Shown here piece by piece: positions 50,374 through 56,129 of a stretch of 64,000 bases of DNA (the first letter of the stretch is position 1; each line of letters begins with the position of its first letter). Source of the stretch: RBG-16-57-9 sp964529745 (GTDB lineage Archaea > Thermoproteota > Bathyarchaeia > TCS64); NCBI GenBank assembly GCA_964529745.1, contig CAZGZR010000002.1, positions 3,373 through 67,372 on the forward strand. The letters are read 5' to 3'. Position numbers and translations under genes: made by a program. The notes under the pieces are model-generated. The model was not told the origin of the DNA and ran no database searches. It was given only the letters and a program-made list of their open reading frames with translations.

Positions 50374-50610
50374 TTGATAAGTGTTCGTGTCCGGCTGTAC
50401 GGCGAGCTGAGGGAGCGTCTCGACGCGGCGGGCCCCGATGGGACGTTGAGCCTGCCGGAGGGATCGACGCTTGAGACGCTCAACGAGAGCCTGGGGATAC
50501 CCATCGAGGACGTGGTGGTGACGCTGGTCAACGGTGTCGCCGTTAGCCGGGGCGCCGTTCTCCGGGATGGGGATCGGGTTGACGTGTTTCCTCCTCTGGC
50601 AGGTGGATGA
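50374..50610 (+). CDS. MoaD/ThiS-like ubiquitin-fold protein
   Basis: 78 aa ending in the thiocarboxylate GG (LRDGDRVDVFPPLAGG), with the core RVRLYGELRERL, LPEGSTLETL and VTLVNGVAV strands of the MoaD/ThiS fold. It could provide sulfur for molybdopterin/tungstopterin synthesis, which fits the divergent AOR operon, or be a SAMP-type modifier. It starts with TTG at 50374, preceded by GGGGTGGG as ribosome-binding site; there is no ATG in the frame. Confidence 0.82.
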   Translation: MISVRVRLYGELRERLDAAGPDGTLSLPEGSTLETLNESLGIPIEDVVVTLVNGVAVSRGAVLRDGDRVDVFPPLAGG

Positions 50611-51112
50611 ACGCGCAGCCTCCTACTCTGGGGATGCTCGTCGCCGTGGCGTGGTTCAGGTGTGCTCGCGGAGTTTGGTTTCCTATAAATGCGAAGTGCC
50701 CGAATGTTCTCGCCTGGAGATGCAGTTTCTCTCTGAGCCAAAGCCCAGCGAGTACTTGGAAGCCCATCTCTTCGGCTCCGCGGTTCCTCGGCCTTTCGCT
50801 TCTTTGGCCGTGGGTCCGCTCCCATTCGGGCAAAGGGTATATGTACACGGAATATATATTTCGGTTCCGTTTCACGGCGAAGGTAACGGGTACGGGTGTT
50901 TTATAAGGCCAGCCCCCGTTTTTTAACTCGCGCCTGTTAAGAACGTCGCATCTCGTTGAGGCAACCGTATTTTGATCTCACCCTGTTAATATCCAGCCTC
51001 TGCCACGCCTGTTTTTAATTCATGTGTCAAACCGTCCCCTCCACCGGGTGAGAGTTATCGCATGCGTCCACGTAGCTACTCTTAAAAACCGGGAAATGTT
51101 AATTGGGTGCGC
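50611..51112. other. Intergenic region with tRNA promoter
   Basis: About 500 bases without a supported gene; short frames here have non-protein-like composition. TATATATTT near 50860 and CTTAAAAAC near 51080-51088 are promoter-like, the latter about 26 bases before tRNA-Arg. Confidence 0.5.
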
Positions 51113-51190
51113 GGGCCCGTAGCTCAGCACGGATAGAGCACAGCCCTCCTAAGGCTGGGGTCGAGGGTTCGAATCCCCCCGGGCCCGCCA
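51113..51190 (+). tRNA. tRNA-Arg (anticodon CCT), integration target
   Basis: Acceptor GGGCCCG pairs with CGGGCCC, D-arm TAGCTCAGCACGGATAGAGC, anticodon arm CAGCC-CTCCTAA-GGCTG gives anticodon CCT, T-arm GAGGG-TTCGAAT-CCCCC, discriminator G, encoded CCA (51188-51190). AGG, which it reads, is a favoured arginine codon in this genome. Its 3' 27 bases are duplicated at 55785. Confidence 0.95.
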
Positions 51191-51191
51191 C
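51164..51191. repeat. attL (3' end of tRNA-Arg)
   Basis: Left copy of the 28-bp direct repeat; it overlaps the T-arm, acceptor stem and CCA of tRNA-Arg, so the tRNA is restored after integration. The matching copy at 55785 is identical across all 28 bases. Confidence 0.85.
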
Positions 51192-51207
51192 GAACCCCCC
51201 TGGGACA

Positions 51208-52356
51208 TTATTTGAGTTTACGATACAGATGCAGGTCATCGAACTCATCGACCTTGTTGAAACCTGCTTCTAGTAGAGATATGGCCTCTTCATGCGTCTT
51301 GGCTACCTTCACGGTGAAATTGTTTTCATCGTGGAACATGGCTTCCGATAGCTGTATGTATTTCAGAGTATGGTTTATCGTCTTGTGACCTAGGAACTGC
51401 TGAACATACACGATATCTTTTGTTTGATGATAGAGCATTGTGGCCTTCCAGTGTCGGAACGTATGGAATGTTATTTTCTTTATCCTGTTGTTCTGGAGTT
51501 TGTACGCTGCGCGTTTTCTAGCACGTAAAACGTTCCTGTTTAGCGTCTTCTTTGTCTTTGCGTACAGCTTGTTTGTACCATGTTTTCTCTTGGCTTCGAG
51601 AAGCATGTTGATACATCGGTGAGTTATCTTCGTTATTCGTGGGTTGCTTCCTTTTTCTGGACTAATCCGAATCGTGTTAGACTCCAGATCAATGTCATCC
51701 CATGTACCATCAAGAGCTTCGCCTTTCCTCAAAGCCGTCTCTTTGGCCAATTGAAGAATAGCTGCTTCCTCTATGTTACAATTCGCAATCAGATTATCAA
51801 TTTCTGATTCAGTTGGGATAAATGGAAAAGTTTGTTTCTCTGTGAACTTTGGTTTTTCCCATTCCATTCCCATCATTGACAGAAAATCTGTGTATGTGTC
51901 GCATGCTCTGTTCTTGCTCTTCCCAACCCATTTCTGCTCAGCTATCTTTAACTTCACTGATTCAGGGTCAAGAAGAATTGCTCCTCTTTTCGCTAGTACC
52001 TTTATGTGTCGATGTCTGCGTTCAATTGTTGGCTCTGCGAGTCCACGTTTTTTCATGTGAAATATGAACTCTAGAAGCAGTTTTTCCGTGTCTGAGATAT
52101 TCCCCGTAGCTCCTACTTTAGTTGTAGCTACGATCAAGTTTTTCGACTCCTTAGAGATGTCGCCTACTTGACAACCAATACTCTGATTCTGGGCTGATAT
52201 ATTTTCTGCGATGAACTTTCTACCACAGATATTACAGCTTCGACGCTGATAGATCTTATCTTTCCTCGTTATTTTTCCTTCTTTATGGTTTTCAGTACTT
52301 CCACATCTAGGACTAACTAATCTTGCGCTTTCACCTCCTTCAACCTCTTTCAACAT
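51208..52356 (-). CDS. Tyrosine recombinase (integrase) of the tRNA-Arg element
   Basis: 382 aa. An N-terminal zinc-ribbon-like segment (CGSTENHKEGK...SCNICGRKF) is missing the first cysteine of the usual CPxCGS pair. A core-binding helical domain (residues 88-170) is followed by the catalytic domain with Arg210 (TALRKGEAL), Lys235, HTFRHWKAT (His298, Arg301), His324 (LGHKTI) and Tyr333 (LKYIQL). The gene is intact and lies 17 bases inside attL, so, unlike SSV-type integrases, it is not split by integration. It follows the ribbon-helix-helix gene by 11 bases in the same operon. Confidence 0.9.
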   Translation of the reverse strand: MLKEVEGGESARLVSPRCGSTENHKEGKITRKDKIYQRRSCNICGRKFIAENISAQNQSIGCQVGDISKESKNLIVATTKVGATGNISDTEKLLLEFIFHMKKRGLAEPTIERRHRHIKVLAKRGAILLDPESVKLKIAEQKWVGKSKNRACDTYTDFLSMMGMEWEKPKFTEKQTFPFIPTESEIDNLIANCNIEEAAILQLAKETALRKGEALDGTWDDIDLESNTIRISPEKGSNPRITKITHRCINMLLEAKRKHGTNKLYAKTKKTLNRNVLRARKRAAYKLQNNRIKKITFHTFRHWKATMLYHQTKDIVYVQQFLGHKTINHTLKYIQLSEAMFHDENNFTVKVAKTHEEAISLLEAGFNKVDEFDDLHLYRKLK

Positions 52357-52367
52357 TTTAAAAACTT

Positions 52368-52853
52368 TTAATCAGGTAATGTTTCGGATATGGCCTGAAC
52401 GATCCTTTTAGCCAGCTCCAGCTCTTTCGAAAGTCTTTCCCTGTAAGTAGCCACATTAGATAGTTCCTCAATAAAATTAGTCAGTATCTTATCAGGTGGA
52501 AATAGGCTAGTTGGATCATACCGGGATAGATCAGTATCTTCTTCATCTGTCCATGTATTGTAGATAAGCCCAGAAGGAAGATAGTATGTTTCCATTGTGG
52601 CTAGAATGTTATCAGCTATGATACTTGTTTCTTCGATTTTCACTTTGAAGTTGTGTTTCTTCATTAGGGGAAGCATGGTTTTTAGAAGCTCGGAGTATTG
52701 TTTTCTCAGTGTTTCGTCGTCTGCTTCATTGGGTTCGAAGGTGTATCCTATGAGGACGTTTTCTGTGATTTCGGATAGGTTTAACCCCATCTCTTTGGCT
52801 TTTTGAACCGCTTCTTTATTTACACTCAGGTTCAACCTCTGTTTCTCAGACAT
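52368..52853 (-). CDS. Ribbon-helix-helix DNA-binding protein (CcdA/CopG-like N-terminus)
   Basis: 161 aa. The first 45 residues form a ribbon-helix-helix unit (RLNLSVNKEAVQKAKEMG, then LNLSEITENVLIG). A longer mixed helix region follows with no clear motif. It is located directly upstream of int and next to five 26-bp repeats that contain its likely binding site. A variant of the same motif, TGCGTATATTAATGCGCAT, lies at 52890-52908, just behind its TATA box, as expected for autorepression. It may therefore control copy number or integrase expression. It is longer than a typical RHH repressor. Confidence 0.68.
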   Translation of the reverse strand: MSEKQRLNLSVNKEAVQKAKEMGLNLSEITENVLIGYTFEPNEADDETLRKQYSELLKTMLPLMKKHNFKVKIEETSIIADNILATMETYYLPSGLIYNTWTDEEDTDLSRYDPTSLFPPDKILTNFIEELSNVATYRERLSKELELAKRIVQAISETLPD

Positions 52854-52889
52854 ATCATTCTATACGCATACCAATACGTATATAAATTG

Positions 52890-52908
52890 TGCGTATATTA
52901 ATGCGCAT
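52890..52908 (-). promoter_or_regulatory. Probable operator of the ribbon-helix-helix gene
   Basis: TGCGTATATTAATGCGCAT resembles the iteron core TGCCGTATATTAATGCCG. It lies 37-55 bases upstream of the gene start, just outside a TATA-like TTTATATACG (about 52877-52886). Likely a target for autoregulation. Confidence 0.5.
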
Positions 52909-52940
52909 AATCACTCAATTAACCCCTTTTTTATATTTTT

Positions 52941-53070
52941 ACGCCGTATATTAATGCCGTTTCCTATTGCCGTATGTTAATGCCGTTTCCTATTGCCGTA
53001 TATTAATGCCGTTTCCTGATGCCGTATATTAATGCCGTTTCCTGATGCCGCATATTAATGCCGTTTTTTT
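52941..53070. repeat. Five tandem 26-bp iterons
   Basis: Exactly five head-to-tail 26-bp units start at 52941, 52967, 52993, 53019 and 53045. Consensus (first 20): TTGCCGTATATTAATGCCGT, followed by TTCCTA/G. The last copy ends in a T tract. Tandem iterons next to a DNA-binding gene are typical of plasmid replication or partition sites and could bind the ribbon-helix-helix protein or Rep. Confidence 0.85.
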
Positions 53071-53169
53071 ATATAAACTGATTTTGAAAAAATGACTTAC
53101 GTATCAAAAAATGTGAACATAAAAGATATAAATAAGATAAATACAATATTAAATGAGAAGCGCTTTCTC

Positions 53170-53240
53170 CACAGAAGGATAAAATAGGTTTTAGCCCCCA
53201 CGCCAGGGGGAGAAACCTAGGTCTTTCCGCCCCTTCTGTG
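53170..53240. repeat. Triple nested inverted repeat (cruciform candidate)
   Basis: Three nested stems: CACAGAAGG (53170-53178) with CCTTCTGTG (53232-53240); TAGGTTT (53185-53191) with AAACCTA (53213-53219); CCCCC (53195-53199) with GGGGG (53206-53210) around loop ACGCCA. Such a structure in a noncoding gap of a Rep-encoding element is a candidate nicking origin or single-strand origin. The remaining gap to 53422 shows AT-rich sequence with no gene. Confidence 0.6.
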
Positions 53241-53422
53241 TATTATTCAATTATATATTAATTTTTATATAAATTCATCATTCGATTTTACTTTTATTAA
53301 GATACTGTCTATGTATATTGTGCATGTATTTTTTTCTCATTAACAAGTTTGAATTAGTCATATTATTATCAAGTCGTGGCGGGTTGGCGCTTCGCGCCTT
53401 CCCCGCCAATCCATTAGAGATT

Positions 53423-54295
53423 TCATTCAACAGTATGTTTCAACAATATTGCCCAAGGAGATACTCCATACTGAATAATTTCAATATTGGCTATAAATGT
53501 AGCACCTATTTCCTTTTTATCTGGATTGGTATTTCTTCTTGAAAAATTCAAATATGATGTTTTTACTAAATCTTCATTTGCTTTTCCTAATACATGTATT
53601 TCAAAATATGAAAATACATTAATATCCCTCTCCTCTATCATCGTCTTTATTTCATCATCATATATTAGATTCAGTATTCTTTCATTATGGTCAGTACTAT
53701 ATATAAATTCACTATCATGCTCATCAATAAATAATATAAATCTGCCATTTATTGTATTTTCCTTTTTATTATCAAATTTCCACTGTCTTAAATATGATGC
53801 ATTGAAATCAACATCTAAATGTTCTTCTTTTAATGGTGCCACCTTAGATAATTCTTTTATTGTATATGCCTTTGCAGAATAAAAATACATTCTTGATCCA
53901 TCCCAACATTTTATTCCTCTTTCGAGATATTCATTTATTTCGCTTGGATTTTTTAAGGAATTTGATATCAACATACCCGAATTAATGTTTTGTAATAAAT
54001 AATCTGATTCATGTGCTCTTGCTTCAGCGATATCATCTAATAAATCTGTAATATCTGAACCTGTAAAATTACCTCTTTTAATACTAAGCGCAATATTACC
54101 ATCAGGGGAAAAAATAGGTTTTTTTAAAACACATTTATATTTTAATGATGGAGGTTCCCCAATAAAATTAATTATTTTATCAATGCTTGGTTGGATAACA
54201 TTTTCCCTAATCACCTGATAACCTAATAATTCTAAAAGTTTTTTAATTTGATATTCTGCTGTTGAACCAATCATTGGTGCCAGGTGACCTGACAA
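53423..54295 (-). CDS. Unknown 290-aa protein of the tRNA-Arg element
   Basis: 290 aa, very AT-rich codons. The N-terminus (GSTAEYQIKKLLELLGYQVIRENVI) resembles the first helix and strand of Mrr/PD-(D/E)XK nuclease-like proteins, followed by SPDGNIALSIKRGNF, in which D-x(n)-S-x-K could be part of the metal site. This is a weak likeness, not a firm assignment. It has no membrane segment. It follows the winged-helix gene by five bases and probably forms an operon with it and Rep. A role in element maintenance or defence against rivals is conjecture. Confidence 0.5.
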   Translation of the reverse strand: MSGHLAPMIGSTAEYQIKKLLELLGYQVIRENVIQPSIDKIINFIGEPPSLKYKCVLKKPIFSPDGNIALSIKRGNFTGSDITDLLDDIAEARAHESDYLLQNINSGMLISNSLKNPSEINEYLERGIKCWDGSRMYFYSAKAYTIKELSKVAPLKEEHLDVDFNASYLRQWKFDNKKENTINGRFILFIDEHDSEFIYSTDHNERILNLIYDDEIKTMIEERDINVFSYFEIHVLGKANEDLVKTSYLNFSRRNTNPDKKEIGATFIANIEIIQYGVSPWAILLKHTVE

Positions 54296-54300
54296 ATTTG

Positions 54301-54756
54301 TTATCCCTCATCGGGAATTCTAATGTAATGATATCTTCCTTCCCTTTCTATTCTCCTCAATACTCCTCTTTGGACTAGTCTTCTCAGATAAACACCAATA
54401 GCACCAGCTGAATCAGGAACAGCATTTATTTCAAGTGCTCTAGCTACTTCTGCCGAAGATCTTGGAGTTCTACCCCAATCTGTATCGAATAAAGATTGAA
54501 TATTGGATATTGTACTCCTTTGAACTCTAATAACTGGAACCTCAGATGTCGGAGCTTCTAAGATTTCTTCTTCAGTAGGTGTTTCAATATCAACCCTTTC
54601 GCCTTCTCCTAAAATTTCATTTACTTCATCTATGAATTCCTTAATCTGTTCAAGATTCGTTCTTAAAAATTCAAGGCTACCTGTTACAGATAATTCGTAA
54701 GTGTTACCTTTTATTTTAAAATGAAATTCCTGAGATTCGTCTTCTGTCATTCCCAT
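54301..54756 (-). CDS. Winged-helix DNA-binding protein of the tRNA-Arg element
   Basis: 151 aa. Residues about 1-75 form an acidic helical region (EFLRTNLEQIKEFIDEVNEILGEGE). The C-terminal 60 residues resemble a winged-helix domain: SSAEVARALEIN (helix), IGVYLRRLVQRGVLRRIEREGRYHYIRIP (recognition helix and wing). It begins five bases after the Rep stop. Likely a regulator of replication genes. Alternative start at MTEDESQEF two codons inside. Confidence 0.7.
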   Translation of the reverse strand: MGMTEDESQEFHFKIKGNTYELSVTGSLEFLRTNLEQIKEFIDEVNEILGEGERVDIETPTEEEILEAPTSEVPVIRVQRSTISNIQSLFDTDWGRTPRSSAEVARALEINAVPDSAGAIGVYLRRLVQRGVLRRIEREGRYHYIRIPDEG

Positions 54757-54761
54757 ATTTA

Positions 54762-55706
54762 CTATAAAGCTTTATAGAATGTAAAATATTCGGATGAATG
54801 GATTTTCCAAAAATCGTTATAAGATAACTCAACACTCCAAGAGACATATTTTCCGTTAATATCAGCCCAGAACCCGACAAGATACCACTTGTATATCGAG
54901 TTACCTTCAAGATCCACCTGACCACGAGGACTATCATCCTTCTCCTCAACAAGAAACAACCCAAAACCCTTCGAAACAGAAAAAGCCCGCTTACGGAAAA
55001 TCCACATCAAAGCAAGAGATAAGACCATATTACGATTCCGCTTCTCAGTCAACAACGCATTATTCACCTTAGTAACATACTTCAACACATAACCCACACC
55101 AGCACCAAGACTGTACAACCCGAACACGTCACTAAAGCCCCACTTCCAATAACTCGTGAGTAACGCCTTCTCCTTGATCCTCCACTTCCCATTATAGAAG
55201 AAAGTCTCAAACTCAGTTTCACGAAAAAGAGCTATACAATGAATATGCGGATAACCATCACGCTGAGCCTCCCACACACGAATAAGATCAAATTTACCAT
55301 ACCTCCTCTGTATACCTGATCTTGTCCTGTTGAATAATTTCCCAATCTCTTCCCAAGCCTGATCGAGACTCATCTTCCTCCTAAATGTGAAAGTAATGAA
55401 CAATGCTCTCGTTTTCTGTATCTTGTTCCGATCCTTAGGATTGAAGAACTCGATATTCGGTAAATTCAATAAATGTTTTAACCGCTTACCTAGTTTCCAA
55501 GCATAAACATCGTTACCACGTTTCGCGGCCTTAACCGCCTTGTACTCTTTCTCATAAGTGTGTATATTCTCTTTTCTGAATATCAAATACTCAACATATT
55601 TTGACCACTCGATGAAATACTCGATTATCTGATCCAAATCCGGATTCGAATGTCCAAGTAATGATTTATACCACCCAAGTCTGGGTTTAGGTTTTTTAAA
55701 TGACAT
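54762..55706 (-). CDS. HUH-superfamily replication initiator (Rep)
   Basis: 314 aa. Rolling-circle Rep motifs appear in order: motif I FITFTF (103-108), motif II HIHC (His154, His156) and motif III GYVLKYVTK (Tyr206, Lys209, Tyr210). These residues would bind the metal and form the covalent 5'-phosphotyrosine at the origin nick. The basic N-terminus and the flanking region fit archaeal plasmid Rep proteins. It is the first gene of the minus-strand operon and starts 78 bases inside attR. It combines rolling-circle replication with tRNA integration in one element. Confidence 0.82.
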   Translation of the reverse strand: MSFKKPKPRLGWYKSLLGHSNPDLDQIIEYFIEWSKYVEYLIFRKENIHTYEKEYKAVKAAKRGNDVYAWKLGKRLKHLLNLPNIEFFNPKDRNKIQKTRALFITFTFRRKMSLDQAWEEIGKLFNRTRSGIQRRYGKFDLIRVWEAQRDGYPHIHCIALFRETEFETFFYNGKWRIKEKALLTSYWKWGFSDVFGLYSLGAGVGYVLKYVTKVNNALLTEKRNRNMVLSLALMWIFRKRAFSVSKGFGLFLVEEKDDSPRGQVDLEGNSIYKWYLVGFWADINGKYVSWSVELSYNDFWKIHSSEYFTFYKAL

Positions 55707-55784
55707 AAAACAGGCATTGAGCCTGTCCTAGATTGTGGATGAAAAAAAGAAGGAAAGTACACGGTGAATATCTCCATGTCGGGA

Positions 55785-55812
55785 AGGGTTCGAATCCCCC
55801 CGGGCCCGCCAC
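55785..55812. repeat. attR (duplicate of tRNA-Arg 3' end)
   Basis: The 28-bp sequence repeats 51164-51191 exactly. No tRNA body precedes it, so this is the element's right boundary. Confidence 0.85.
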
Positions 55813-55852
55813 CTTGACAAGCGAATACCTTGTCTTTTTTACCTTCTTTGAC

Positions 55853-55933
55853 TGGGACCGGCGAGAATTGAACTTACGAATAAACGCACGCTTAGCGAGT
55901 GTGATTTGTGCTTGAAATCCGTGTGGGGTCCCA
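55853..55933 (-). pseudogene. tRNA-like remnant (possible pseudo-tRNA)
   Basis: On the minus strand a 7-bp acceptor-like stem (TGGGACC with GGTCCCA) encloses 67 bases with a T-arm-like GTTCAATTC and an anticodon-arm-like CACAC/GCGTG pair. The D-arm is unrecognisable, position 33 would be C, and the T-stem has a mismatch. I read it as a decayed tRNA, possibly of serine type. Confidence 0.35.
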
Positions 55934-55985
55934 CCCCACGCACCATGTTTTGGTAACAGTGGGCAGTAACTTTAGGCCTTTTTTT
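55923..55985 (+). repeat. Copy of tRNA-Leu 3' end and trailer (inverted relative to 30.2 kb)
   Basis: From CGCACCATG through GGTAACAGTGGGCAGTAACTTT to a T-run, this matches the end and immediate downstream region of tRNA-Leu at 30205-30258 (read on its own strand) with only a few differences. It starts with the palindrome GTGGGGT-CCC-ACCCCAC. The likely source is an old duplication or a degenerate tRNA copy. Confidence 0.5.
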
Positions 55986-56042
55986 CGTATCTATTTTTTA
56001 ATGGTATGGTCTTGGGGGAGATAGTAATATCATCCTTTATGT

Positions 56043-56069
56043 AGGGTCCGAATCCCCCGTGCCCGCCAC
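56043..56069. repeat. Third, degenerate copy of the tRNA-Arg att site
   Basis: AGGGTCCGAATCCCCCGTGC, then CCGCCAC, is a mutated version of the 28-bp att core seen at 51164 and 55785. It lies 258 bp beyond attR and points to an older integration at the same tRNA. The 55813-56129 stretch otherwise has tRNA-like debris and no supported gene. Confidence 0.6.
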
Positions 56070-56129
56070 ACATAGACCTGTGCGTGGGAGGAAGCAGGTT
56101 AATGGATACGCTCAGGATGCGTGCTCACA

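Larger units (their letters stand above)
51164..55812. mobile_element. Integrated element with tyrosine integrase and HUH Rep (rolling-circle plasmid type)
   Basis: A 28-bp direct repeat, starting in the T-arm of tRNA-Arg, lies at 51164-51191 and again at 55785-55812. The contents between the repeats predict an excised circle of 4,621 bp. All five genes are on the minus strand in the order Rep, winged-helix protein, 290-aa protein, then (after a noncoding control region) ribbon-helix-helix protein and integrase. The base composition is far lower in GC than the core on the left. Both integrase and Rep keep all visible catalytic residues, so it may be active. Confidence 0.85.

Noticed and set aside
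50607..50926. Short frames downstream of the MoaD-like gene
   Set aside because: They contradict each other in frame, are Trp/Ser/Arg-rich and have no start signal; I treat the stretch as intergenic.
51208..52356. Integrase split by integration (SSV type)
   Set aside because: The gene is intact and lies entirely inside the element, with all catalytic residues in one frame.
52941..53070. CRISPR array
   Set aside because: The five 26-bp units are directly contiguous with no spacers, so they are tandem iterons.
55733..55915. 60-codon frame spanning attR
   Set aside because: It merely reads through the att repeat and tRNA debris; there is no ribosome-binding site or family.
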